NCBI GenBank assembly: GCA_027296055.1
Contig: JAPUJT010000186.1
Coordinates: forward strand, 1 to 44,730
Reading direction: 5' to 3'
From: Planctomycetota bacterium
Lineage (GTDB): Bacteria > Planctomycetota > JAPUJT01
Length of the DNA: 44,730 nucleotides
Both the position numbers and the translations under genes were made by a program. This document shows, one piece after another, positions 9,120-16,128 of this stretch; position 1 is the stretch's first letter, and each line of letters starts with the position of its first letter. Below the pieces are notes generated by a model, which worked only from the letters and a program-made list of their open reading frames with translations, was not told where the DNA came from and did not search any database.

Positions 9120-9568
9120 GAACGTTCCAAGTGGTCAGCGCGGTCCTCTTGCTGGGCTTGTGCTTCCTCAAGGTGAAGGCGTGGGTGGAACCCGCGCCCG
9201 TGCCTGCATCGGTAACGCCCACTGCGTACAAGGTAACTTCCTTCCTCGCGGCCGATCCCGTTCAGGAGAGCGAGAGCGGGCAGCCTCTATTGTGGAATCT
9301 GGCGCTGGGACTGGCTGCGAGTTTGGAGTTCACGCTGGGGGTATTCCTCCTCTTGAACTACCGTCCACGGCTCTCTGCGCTCGGCCTGGCGGCTCTCGGT
9401 ACTGCTTTCGGCCTGGTCGTACTCCTCTCCGGACCATCCGCCTCTGGCTGCGGATGTCTTGGGAGCCAGGATTCCGAGTACGGTACGAGGATGCTCATCG
9501 CCTCCACGATGGTTCTCCTCGGGGGCATTCAGGTCCTTTCGCCTCTGCGCCAGGAGCTCTCGTCATAG
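9116..9568 (+). CDS. MauE/DoxX-like redox-type membrane protein
   Basis: 150 residues with four predicted transmembrane helices (about 4-22, 59-80, 86-105 and 122-140). Between helices 3 and 4 lies SGCGCLG, matching the C-x-C-[FL]-G signature that MauE-type proteins carry at this place. MauE is known from methylamine dehydrogenase maturation, where it is thought to help disulfide formation in the periplasm. Here no methylamine genes are present. Its coupling (4-base overlap) to two anchored proteins, and the 12-Cys exported peptide upstream, suggest a locus that oxidises or matures that peptide. The family call rests on topology and the CxC motif; the role is inference. Confidence 0.6.
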   Translation: MRTFQVVSAVLLLGLCFLKVKAWVEPAPVPASVTPTAYKVTSFLAADPVQESESGQPLLWNLALGLAASLEFTLGVFLLLNYRPRLSALGLAALGTAFGLVVLLSGPSASGCGCLGSQDSEYGTRMLIASTMVLLGGIQVLSPLRQELSS

Positions 9569-10087
9569 TTCGAGGATGCCGTCCGGACTGTGGGGTGCGA
9601 TCGTCTCTTTCACCTCATCCGATCGGCTCCCCGCGAAGGGGCTGGGGAAATTCCTCGAACCGCATCGTTCGAGTGTCCGCATTCTCAGAGGTCCCTTCCT
9701 GATGGAAGTCTCGGGCTTCCTTCAGGCCTCTCCGCATCACATACCCCGCGCCGGCCAGCCATACACTCCAGGGCGGTGTTGGAGGTGGGAGATCTCCGTG
9801 TGGTCTTCCCCTCGGAACAACCGCGTCTCGAATGGGCCATGTGCGGGGTCCGCATGAAGCCGACTCGGACTTTCGATTCCGGATCGCCCCAGAAGTCAGG
9901 GTTCTTGACTCCACAGCCAGATCAACCCACAATGAACTCAGCATGGCCGAAACGGAACTAGGCAGCCCCTGTACTTCATCTTAAGCACTTGCCCCCGCTT
10001 CTCCCCCGGCTCGAGGGAGACATCTCTCGGTGTCTCATGGGCCCGATTTGGGGCGGAATCGGCCGTTGACAGGTCGCGAGGTAAGAA
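9569..10087. other. intergenic region, nothing recognised
   Basis: About 520 bases between the MauE-like gene and the sigma factor. Several overlapping frames exist on both strands, all short, Arg/Pro/Ser-rich and without start signals. Nothing resembling a terminator or RNA gene was identified by eye. A TTGACAGG is present at about 10066 just upstream of the sigma gene but has no matching -10. Confidence 0.35.
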
Positions 10088-10855
10088 ATGCGGATTGGGG
10101 AATGGCTGGCGTCCTTGGACACCCTCCCGGAAGACGCGGCTCGTATTCTCCTTCGGATGACCGACAACGTGGCTCGCCGACTCTCCATCACTGGCGTGTC
10201 TCGGGAGGATGTCGTGGGTGAGGTTCTAGTCCGGGCCCTAGACCAGGATTCACGGGCCCTCCGTCGGGCGAATCCGAGGGTCCCGCTGCGCGTGTGGTTG
10301 CGTTCCGTGGCGAGAAACGTGGCGCTCGAGGAATACAGATCTCGCGTTGCGGAGCGTCGCCAGCGTATTAGGCTTGCGGAAGAGGGAGGGGCAAGCCCGG
10401 CCCGCCAGGGCCTTACCCGGAGCAAGACGACGGGGTCTCGTCACGTGTCGGAAGACCGACTGGCGAAGGTGAGGAGTGCTTCCACGATCCTGACCCGGAA
10501 GCAGTTCGAGGCCTGGTCCATATGGCTCGAGGGATCAACTTTCGCGGAAATATCTCGTAGGCTCGAGATTACTCCCAGTTCTGCACACGAACGAGTCCGA
10601 CGGGCCAAGGATCGGCTCAAGCTTTACTTGAGCCCGAATCTGGGTCCCCGGGCGTGGGCGGTACGGCTTCTCCAGGTGCCTGGATCTGGCCTGGATCCAT
10701 TATCCCAGCGGATCCTCAAACTCTACGCGCGTGGCATGACGCACTCTGAGGTTGGAGATGATGTAGGCAGGGGTCGGGATACCGTCCGGCGCCGAATTCA
10801 AATCCTGCGTCGGAGACATCGGGACAGAGGATGGACCTCCGATCTCGTGGGGTGA
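10088..10855 (+). CDS. ECF-like sigma factor with an extra C-terminal helix-turn-helix
   Basis: 255 residues. Residues about 20-80 fit sigma-70 region 2 (VVGEVLVRALDQ, then RVPLRVWLRSVARNVALEEYRS). Residues about 130-175 fit region 4 (LTRKQFEAW, FAEISRRLEITPSSAHERVRRAKDRLK). It should direct RNA polymerase to a dedicated promoter set. Unusually, about 70 further residues follow and contain a second HTH (LDPLSQRILKLYARGMTHSEVGDDVGRGRDTVRRRIQ), again of LuxR/region-4 type. The start ATG has GAGGTAAG upstream. No kinase or anti-sigma gene adjoins it. The sigma call is firm in pattern; the function of the second HTH is unknown. Confidence 0.75.
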   Translation: MRIGEWLASLDTLPEDAARILLRMTDNVARRLSITGVSREDVVGEVLVRALDQDSRALRRANPRVPLRVWLRSVARNVALEEYRSRVAERRQRIRLAEEGGASPARQGLTRSKTTGSRHVSEDRLAKVRSASTILTRKQFEAWSIWLEGSTFAEISRRLEITPSSAHERVRRAKDRLKLYLSPNLGPRAWAVRLLQVPGSGLDPLSQRILKLYARGMTHSEVGDDVGRGRDTVRRRIQILRRRHRDRGWTSDLVG

Positions 10856-11043
10856 AGTTATTCCAACGCCCCTGGATGGCCCAGGATCTGACGACGCCCA
10901 TTGAAATCGCCAAGATCGCTCCCCGAGATCTCGTCCAACCTGCCAGCAGGCCGGAATCCATCGAACCACCGCCCCGGTCGCCAGGCCCCAGAGACTCGCC
11001 AGCAACCCGGCCTGCCTGACCGACTTGCCCAGGAGCTTCTCGA

Positions 11044-11388
11044 CTAGGCGGCGTCCCCTTCGCCATCCGCCTCAGTAACATCAGAGCCCTCCATCTCCGC
11101 CAGTCTACGTCGCCATTCCCGCCTGCCGCTAACCCATACACCTGGAGGATACCTACGCGCAATCTCCTGATCGCGAATCAGCTTTGCACAGGAAGCCACC
11201 AAAGGCGGAGGATTCATCTCGGCAATCTCCCGATGATGCCTCTCAAGAAACTCCTCGGGAGACAAATGGTCGTCGGTCTTCGCGACTAATTCGGCCTCTT
11301 TGCTTTCACGGTGACGTTTCCACAAGGTGGCGCTTCCCTTCTTTCCACCCTTGCTGCGCTCCTCATTGGTAAGCTCGTGGCGTGCCAT
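11044..11388 (-). CDS. KGG-motif small protein
   Basis: 114 residues starting MARHELTNEERSKGGKKGS. The ATG at 11388 is preferred over an in-phase start 16 codons upstream because GAAGGAGGA sits right before it. The N-terminal S-K-G-G-K-K-G run resembles the KGG motif of stress-induced bacterial proteins (YciG-like). The remaining about 90 residues are charged and helical (HLSPEEFLERHHREIAEM) and end with an acidic tail. No membrane segment is present. It lies next to the repeat array that opens the mobile element and could belong to it. Function unknown. Confidence 0.6.
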   Translation of the reverse strand: MARHELTNEERSKGGKKGSATLWKRHRESKEAELVAKTDDHLSPEEFLERHHREIAEMNPPPLVASCAKLIRDQEIARRYPPGVWVSGRREWRRRLAEMEGSDVTEADGEGDAA

Positions 11389-11613
11389 TCGACTTCCTCC
11401 TTCTACTGCAGGTCTACGACACAGGCATTGTACCAAATCTTAGACTGGCCCTTTGAATGACCGCGCAATATCGAATCACTGTGACATTACTCTTGGTGTG
11501 GAGAGAGAGCGGGAATGGGGTGCGCGCATGATGGTACAAAGTGTTCAGTTAATATTTTCCTGTGTCCTCTAGGGGATCTAGAGATAGGCGCACAAAGGAG
11601 AACCCCCTACACC

Positions 11614-11720
11614 CGCGTATGATAAGGTTAAAAGTAACATTATCATACGCGCGCGTATTAACCGGACCGTGCGCGTATGGTAAGGTTACAAGAAGTTACC
11701 CCTTAACCTTATCATGCGCG
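11614..11720. repeat. four 17-bp motifs in two inverted pairs (possible origin or operator)
   Basis: The motif is CGCGYATGRTAAKGTTA. Copies: 11614-11630 (forward), 11635-11651 (reverse), 11672-11688 (forward), 11704-11720 (reverse). Each differs from the first by one base. The first pair has a 4-base loop, the second a 15-base loop, so both could form cruciforms or bind a dimeric protein. A partial fifth copy (CGCGCATGAT) begins at 11523. AT-rich sequence and a promoter follow. Arrays like this serve as replication iterons, partition sites or autoregulatory operators on mobile elements; which applies is inference. Confidence 0.75.
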
Positions 11721-11783
11721 CGGACCTTATTTATCGCTGAATAGTGGGGCCGGAATAACTCTCGCGCTTTTATTATTTGGCGC

Positions 11784-11811
11784 TTGACAAGTTACCATAG
11801 CATGGTACCTT
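11784..11811 (+). promoter_or_regulatory. promoter with overlapping palindrome, upstream of first element operon
   Basis: TTGACA (11784-11789), 16 bases, then TACCTT (11806-11811), about 70 bases before the ATG at 11884. The spacer contains the inverted repeat TACCAT-AGC-ATGGTA (11793-11807), placed where a bound repressor would block polymerase. The -35 is consensus; the -10 is weak. Confidence 0.5.
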
Positions 11812-11857
11812 GACTATCAGTAGGTTAGTGAATCGTTTCGCTAGCTACTCCATTTTT

Positions 11858-11880
11858 CAACCCTCTTCCAAAACGGAGGG
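11858..11880 (+). promoter_or_regulatory. hairpin leader around the ribosome binding site, copy 1
   Basis: CAACCCTC-TTCCAAAACG-GAGGG ends three bases before the ATG at 11884. CCCTC can pair with GAGGG, which is the ribosome binding site itself. The same sequence, with one extra C, precedes the ArdC-like gene at 12303-12326. Duplication of this leader suggests joint translational control; an alternative is simple duplication when the cassette was assembled. Confidence 0.55.
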
Positions 11881-11883
11881 ATC

Positions 11884-12258
11884 ATGCGTTCCATTCTCAC
11901 GGATCTAGGTGGCGGCTTCGTCCGACAGGACGCGGAAGATGGGGAGATCTCCATCTACATGGGCTATTGCCTTGCGGGGACATCCCCCGTATCGGTCAAC
12001 GATGTTTCTTGGCCCCTTGTCCATTCCCCGGTCAAGGTGACAGTAGACTTTTGCAGCGGCAAACGGGAGACGGTGCGATTCAATAAGAATATGGGCGCGC
12101 TATTCGCCCACAATTTCATCCGGGGCACCTTGATGCGTGGATTCCAGACTATTGACATTCCGGGCGCGGGGCATCTATCGGGCGCGACTCCGAAGGGTGC
12201 CGACAATACTTATCTCGTTAGCCAGAAGGATGGATCAATCGTCAAGGTGATTCTCTAG
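11884..12258 (+). CDS. unknown 124-aa protein, first gene of element operon
   Basis: 124 residues, no membrane segment, no recognised domain. Sequence is beta-rich with YMGYCLAGTSPVSVNDVSWP near the N-terminus and a Gly-rich C-terminal half (IPGAGHLSGATPKGADNTYLVS). It begins 3 bases after a hairpin-enclosed GGAGGG site. Gene spacing (72 bases to the next start, same leader) indicates co-expression with the ArdC-like gene. Small proteins in this place on plasmids and integrative elements are often anti-restriction or regulatory, but nothing in the sequence proves that. Confidence 0.6.
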   Translation: MRSILTDLGGGFVRQDAEDGEISIYMGYCLAGTSPVSVNDVSWPLVHSPVKVTVDFCSGKRETVRFNKNMGALFAHNFIRGTLMRGFQTIDIPGAGHLSGATPKGADNTYLVSQKDGSIVKVIL

Positions 12259-12302
12259 TTTACTCCAGGACTAGCGCGCAGTGTGCTAGTTCGCCCTTCC
12301 AT

Positions 12303-12326
12303 CAACCCCTCTTCCAAAACGGAGGG
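12303..12326 (+). promoter_or_regulatory. hairpin leader around the ribosome binding site, copy 2
   Basis: Near-exact second copy of the 11858-11880 leader (one extra C), ending four bases before the ATG at 12331. The CCCCTC/GAGGG arms can again pair and hide the ribosome binding site. Confidence 0.55.
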
Positions 12327-12330
12327 AATC

Positions 12331-13152
12331 ATGGGCAAACCCAAGATAGACCGAGTCAAAGAAACGCTTGATGCCGTCGTCGATCTGTTTCTATCCGGGG
12401 ACGTCCCCGCGACGGTCCAAAAAGCGGTATTCCCTGCACCGAACATCCCCATAGCGAAATGGAGTCTTAGGAATCGGGTGCTCGCCGCGCTTGCGGGGAC
12501 ATCAGATGCGCGGGGATTCCGGCAATGGAAGATGACAGGACGCCACGTCAAGAAAGGGGCGCGATCATTCTCGATACTCGGTCCCCGGATGGTAAAGGTC
12601 GAAGATGCCAAGGGCGATGAGGCGATGCGCCTTATCGGTTTCGTCGCCATTCCCGTATTCCGTCTACAGGATACTGAGGGGGATTCGCTGGACTACGAGA
12701 TGCCATCCGTCCCCGCTCATCCCTTGATGGACGTTGCAGAGAAATGGGGAATCAAGGTCCGGGCGGAAGTATTCAACGGCTCACGGTACGGCTGGACCAA
12801 TGGCCGGGAGATCGTTGTCTGCGATGAGGCGGAAGAAACATTTTTCCATGAACTAGGCCATTGCGCGGATGGCCGAGAGCATGGCGAGTTGAAGGGCGGA
12901 CAGCATTCCGATCAAGAGATCGTGGCGGAACTAACCGCGGCCGTTCTGGCGCGGATGGTAGGCCGTCAACCCCGGAATGACGGATTCCACTATCGATACA
13001 TCATGGGCTATTCCCAGAAATGGTTTCCCAAGTTGAACGCCGATGATGCCCTTCGTCGGGGATGCGAGCGTGTTCTAGGTCGGGCCTGCAAGGCAATCGA
13101 GAAAATCATCGCTGCTGCAACGGTCGGGGTCGAAACCCCGGCCGCGGCGTAG
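12331..13152 (+). CDS. ArdC-like antirestriction protein with metallopeptidase domain
   Basis: 273 residues from ATG 12331, which follows GGAGGG. The N-terminal about 110 residues match the ArdC N-terminal domain (WSLRNRVLAALAG, then ARGFRQWKMTGRHVKKGARS and ILGP), a single-strand-DNA-binding fold. The C-terminal half carries HELGH at residues 173-177 with a later glutamate (EIVAEL, about residue 200), a zinc-metallopeptidase arrangement. ArdC proteins protect incoming mobile DNA from host restriction during transfer. Presence directly after the element promoter fits early expression on entry. It shares its leader hairpin with the gene before it. Family call is strong; that it works against a particular restriction system is not shown. 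Confidence 0.8.
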   Translation: MGKPKIDRVKETLDAVVDLFLSGDVPATVQKAVFPAPNIPIAKWSLRNRVLAALAGTSDARGFRQWKMTGRHVKKGARSFSILGPRMVKVEDAKGDEAMRLIGFVAIPVFRLQDTEGDSLDYEMPSVPAHPLMDVAEKWGIKVRAEVFNGSRYGWTNGREIVVCDEAEETFFHELGHCADGREHGELKGGQHSDQEIVAELTAAVLARMVGRQPRNDGFHYRYIMGYSQKWFPKLNADDALRRGCERVLGRACKAIEKIIAAATVGVETPAAA

Positions 13153-13163
13153 GGGAGAAAATC

Positions 13164-13769
13164 ATGGGAAATTCAATTCATGTAGAACGGGAACAATGGC
13201 CCCCCGCGTTGCGTCAAGCTCTTGAGTCTGAAGGGTACAAGCGCGCCGATATTGCGGTGCGGATACAGGATTCCGTGGATTCTCGGTCAAGCGGGGGCCA
13301 AGGATCACGCGGCATCTTGATCGTCCTGAATCTTGAGACGGGGCGATTCAAGCGAGAATATGGATCATGGGGCGGTGCGAATCCATTCGAGTCGCGCATA
13401 CCAGATCGAGAGCCCCAAGATATTCCCTTGCCCCCTGGAATCCTCGTTATCAAGGGATGCACTGGGACGCATCGCAAATCCCCCTTCCTGACAGTGTACT
13501 CGGGTGCAGGATCGGTACTGGCCGCTCTACCGGCCCCCGAACAGGAACTAACCGAAACGCATCTCCGCGCACTCTGCACCATCATCGGGTTGAAGGGCGG
13601 AGAGTATCGGCGCAACGCACTGGCCAAGATTCCGGGGGCAACTGCGGCAATCGACGATCTAGTAAGCGGTGATTATCTCAAGAGAAACAAGCGCGGATCG
13701 GTTCAGGCGACGACAAAGGGACGGAATGCGCGGGAATCTGCCCCCAGTGATATGCGGTATGCCATCTAG
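13164..13769 (+). CDS. unknown 201-aa element protein
   Basis: Start taken at ATG 13164, preceded by GGGGAG, giving 201 residues; an in-phase frame upstream only overlaps the ArdC-like gene. The protein is soluble. Its N-terminal half has a GILIVLNLETGRFKREYGSWGG segment, and its C-terminal third (about 130-185, TETHLRALCTIIGLKGGEYRRNALAKI) looks like a small helical DNA-binding or winged-helix region. It lies 11 bases downstream of the ArdC-like gene, in the same operon. No catalytic motif was seen. Small accessory proteins of this layout occur widely in ArdC operons, so a role tied to element maintenance is likely but unproven. Confidence 0.6.
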   Translation: MGNSIHVEREQWPPALRQALESEGYKRADIAVRIQDSVDSRSSGGQGSRGILIVLNLETGRFKREYGSWGGANPFESRIPDREPQDIPLPPGILVIKGCTGTHRKSPFLTVYSGAGSVLAALPAPEQELTETHLRALCTIIGLKGGEYRRNALAKIPGATAAIDDLVSGDYLKRNKRGSVQATTKGRNARESAPSDMRYAI

Positions 13770-13811
13770 TCACTGGCCCCGCGGTTAGCGCGGGACAGAC
13801 AGGAGAGAGAT

Positions 13812-13997
13812 ATGGACGTACGGATTCACGGCAGCCCGAAGGGAAACAACCTTCACGATCTGTGGGTAGGTAACGACAAGGCGATCGAGGGGGAGTCATA
13901 CGCGGTCGTTTCCCAAGTCTGGGATGCGCTCATGGGCATGGGCAACCCGACGGGGGAGGCCCGCGAGATTGCGGATGCGATCCGGCAGAAGTTCTAG
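13812..13997 (+). CDS. small unknown element protein (61 aa)
   Basis: 61 residues from ATG 13812 with a good AGGAGAGAG site. The sequence begins MDVRIHGSPKGNNLHDLW and has an acidic middle and a helical end (GEAREIADAIRQKF). No known domain was recognised. It is in line with the ArdC-operon genes and ends 94 bases before the sliding clamp start. Its codon use matches the neighbours, which supports it being real. Confidence 0.55.
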   Translation: MDVRIHGSPKGNNLHDLWVGNDKAIEGESYAVVSQVWDALMGMGNPTGEAREIADAIRQKF

Positions 13998-14091
13998 GAC
14001 CTCCCGTCCGCGTCCTCCCTCGAGGGCGCGGGCATGGGGGCCTTATCGTGAGGCCCGCTTGGAATCCTCTTCTCATCCGGAGGGCGAGACT

Positions 14092-15204
14092 ATGCAGTTT
14101 TCGATCCAAGGGAAAGCGTTGTCCCAAGCTCTGAAGTCTGTAGGGCGGGTCATTCCGAAGCGCGCCGCGCGGCCCATTCTCCAGAATGTCCTAGTATTGG
14201 CCAAGGGGGCTATCGAGCTGGCCGGGACCGACATGGAAGTAGGGATGCGCGTCAAGCTCGAGGGGGAGACAGTAGGGACCGGGGAGATACTCATCCCGGC
14301 TGTTCGGCTGTCTACCATTCTCCGCGGCATCAACGGCCAGATGGTGACGTTCCAGGCGGAAGGGGACAAGGCGGAAGTCTCCTGGCCGAAACGCCGCTTT
14401 ACCCTCGTGGGCGAAGATGCGGCCGATTTCCCAGTCATTCCCCAGTATCCCGCGGGCAAGGGGTTGCAGATCGATGCGGGGACGTTCCTCGAGATGTTCA
14501 AACGAGTGTCATTCGCGACCGCGGATGAGGAGTCGAGATACGCGATCCACGGGCTCCTGATATCCGTCAAGGGCGGCAAGGTTACTTTCGTCGCGACGGA
14601 CGGCAAGCGCCTGGCCGTGCAGACCGGGACGATTCAGGGGCGCGGGACGTTCGAGGCGCTGATCCCCGCCAGAGTCATGGCCGATATCTCGGCCGCCATT
14701 CCCAAGCGCGGAAAGGATCTGGGGTCCGTCCACATCCTGCCCAAGGCGCGGCGCGTCCTGTTCCAGTACGGGGACGCGACGTTTGTGGCGGCGAAGATCG
14801 ATGGGACCTTCCCGAACTGGGAAGAGGTCATCCCGTCAAAGTCCAAGTATCGGATCTCGGTCGATTCGGCGGAGTTGACGGCCGCCATCAAGGACGCGGG
14901 GATTCTGGCGTCCGAAGGTAGCCACTCGGTCAGTCTCAAGTTCGAGGATCAGACCTTGGCCATAAGCGCCAAGGTATCGAACGTGGGGGACTGCCAAGCG
15001 GAAGTCCCGATCGAAATGGACGATCCTAGCGTCCTGATCAACCCGATCGATGTTCACTTCAACCCGAAGTATCTCCTCGACTACCTGAAGGCGTCCGACG
15101 CGCACGTGGTGACGTTCTGGATCACCGATCCGCGGTCCGCGGTCAAGTTGACCGACGGGACGGACGGGGCCCATGTCCTGATGCCGATCACCCTGGAGAC
15201 GTAG
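14092..15204 (+). CDS. dnaN: DNA polymerase III beta subunit (sliding clamp), element-borne
   Basis: 370 residues, the usual DnaN length. The ATG at 14092 gives the classical N-terminus (MQFSIQGKALSQALKSVGRVIP) and has a GGAGGGCGAG site; the longer in-phase frame upstream is not coding. Family landmarks are visible: RPILQNVLV, LEGETVGTGEILIPA, FTLVGEDAADFPVIP, SRYAIHGLLISV, FVATDGKRLAV, YLLDYLKA, and the C-terminal MPITLE that forms part of the partner-binding pocket. The clamp encircles DNA and tethers polymerase. It is unusual here: it is not next to dnaA, recF or gyrB but inside a mobile element with its own primase. That points to element replication with a private clamp. Its 3' end is duplicated after the next gene. 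Confidence 0.9.
   Translation: MQFSIQGKALSQALKSVGRVIPKRAARPILQNVLVLAKGAIELAGTDMEVGMRVKLEGETVGTGEILIPAVRLSTILRGINGQMVTFQAEGDKAEVSWPKRRFTLVGEDAADFPVIPQYPAGKGLQIDAGTFLEMFKRVSFATADEESRYAIHGLLISVKGGKVTFVATDGKRLAVQTGTIQGRGTFEALIPARVMADISAAIPKRGKDLGSVHILPKARRVLFQYGDATFVAAKIDGTFPNWEEVIPSKSKYRISVDSAELTAAIKDAGILASEGSHSVSLKFEDQTLAISAKVSNVGDCQAEVPIEMDDPSVLINPIDVHFNPKYLLDYLKASDAHVVTFWITDPRSAVKLTDGTDGAHVLMPITLET
15151..15197 (+). repeat. dnaN 3'-end repeat, copy 1
   Basis: 47 bases at the end of the clamp gene encoding TDGTDGAHVLMPITLE. They align without gaps to 16001-16047 with 7 differences (40 of 47 identical), mostly at third codon positions. Together the two copies flank the small tyrosine recombinase gene. 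Confidence 0.8.
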
Positions 15205-15287
15205 GACCAAGGGAGGGGTCCCGGCCTCTCCCCCGCGTCCCCGATTCGGGGGATTCGAGGGACGGGCCGAGACGTTCGGATCTGGCC

Positions 15288-15369
15288 CATAGAGTTACGC
15301 TTTGCCCCATCGACCCGGCCAAGGGCCACGGGGGGCGCATAGAGTTACGCTTTTTGCTGAAAGCGTAAC
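15288..15369 (+). repeat. direct repeats and a perfect inverted repeat upstream of the small recombinase
   Basis: CATAGAGTTACGCTTT occurs at 15288-15303 and again at 15338-15353. The second copy runs into a perfect inverted repeat, GTTACGCTTT-TTGCTG-AAAGCGTAAC (15344-15369), 12 bases before the AAAGGAGG of the recombinase. Paired arms with a 6-base centre resemble the core site of a tyrosine recombinase; an operator or attenuator for the recombinase gene is the alternative. Confidence 0.6.
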
Positions 15370-15391
15370 CGGAACGGAAAGGAGGTATCCG

Positions 15392-16000
15392 ATGGCCAAG
15401 AAGCCCGCGAACAAGGGGCGGACCTATCCGGCAGAGATTCCCACGCGGGATGAGGTCGGTTCCGTGATGAAGGCTTGCTCCCGAAAGGCCCCGACCGGAA
15501 TCCGCAACCGGGCGATCATCGTCGTCATGTACCGGGCCGGGTTGCGGTGTCTGGAGACGTTGAACCTGAAGTTGCGCGATATCGATCGAGACGCCGGAAC
15601 GATCCGCATACGACGCGGCAAGGGCGGGAAGGCCCGAACCGTAGGGATCGACCCCTCGGCCGTAGCCGTGATCGAACGGTGGATCGACGCCAGGGCGAAT
15701 CTTGGTCTCAATGGTGGCCCCGTCTTCTCCACGTTGACTGGGGGCGAGCTGGCGACGTCCTACATACGGAAACTGCTACCACGTCTAGCCCGGAAGGCGG
15801 GAGTCGAGAGGAGAATGCATCCCCACGCGCTGCGCCACGCGCACGCGGTGGAGCTGGCCCGAGAGGGAATCCCTGTAGTCATCATCATGCGGCAACTCGG
15901 TCACGCGTCCCTGGCGACTACAACGCGGTATCTGGCGGGACTCTCCCCAGAGGAGACGATCCAGGCAATCCGAAAGAGGGAATGGGAAGCTCCGAACTAG
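15392..16000 (+). CDS. minimal tyrosine recombinase (catalytic domain only)
   Basis: 202 residues from ATG 15392 (AAAGGAGGT upstream). All catalytic positions of the family are visible: Arg in YRAGLRCLETLNLKLRDID, Lys in RRGKGGKARTV, HALRH, LGHASLATTTRYL with the nucleophilic Tyr. The sequence starts about 25 residues before the catalytic domain, so the N-terminal core-binding domain of XerC/XerD-type enzymes is almost entirely absent. It lies between the clamp gene and a duplicated clamp tail, and its stop codon touches the duplicate. Likely roles are resolution of element multimers or movement of its own cassette. That it is active is likely from the intact residues but not shown. Confidence 0.8.
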   Translation: MAKKPANKGRTYPAEIPTRDEVGSVMKACSRKAPTGIRNRAIIVVMYRAGLRCLETLNLKLRDIDRDAGTIRIRRGKGGKARTVGIDPSAVAVIERWIDARANLGLNGGPVFSTLTGGELATSYIRKLLPRLARKAGVERRMHPHALRHAHAVELAREGIPVVIIMRQLGHASLATTTRYLAGLSPEETIQAIRKREWEAPN

Positions 16001-16060
16001 ACCGACGGAACGGACGGGGCCTACGTCGTCATGCTGATCACGCTGGAAGGGGCTTGCTAG
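16001..16060 (+). pseudogene. orphan 3' end of a second dnaN (clamp tail copy)
   Basis: Beginning at the base after the recombinase stop codon and in the same phase, 19 codons read TDGTDGAYVVMLITLEGAC then stop. The AYVVM-x-I/M-x-L pattern is the usual clamp C-terminus. Differences from the upstream dnaN end are mostly silent, so this is a related but diverged clamp allele, not a recent copy. The rest of that second clamp gene is absent. Confidence 0.7.
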
Positions 16061-16128
16061 ACAGGCGAGAAACCAGGGGCGGATAGATTCGGTCCCGCCC
16101 CTTCCCCAAACAGAGAGAGGACAACTCC

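Noticed and set aside
11614..11720. CRISPR array
   Set aside because: Repeats alternate in orientation and have no regular unique spacers; no cas genes in the window.
13924..14091. 56-codon N-terminal extension of DnaN
   Set aside because: Arg/Ser/Pro-rich and overlaps the 61-aa gene; the clamp N-terminus and a ribosome binding site fit ATG 14092.
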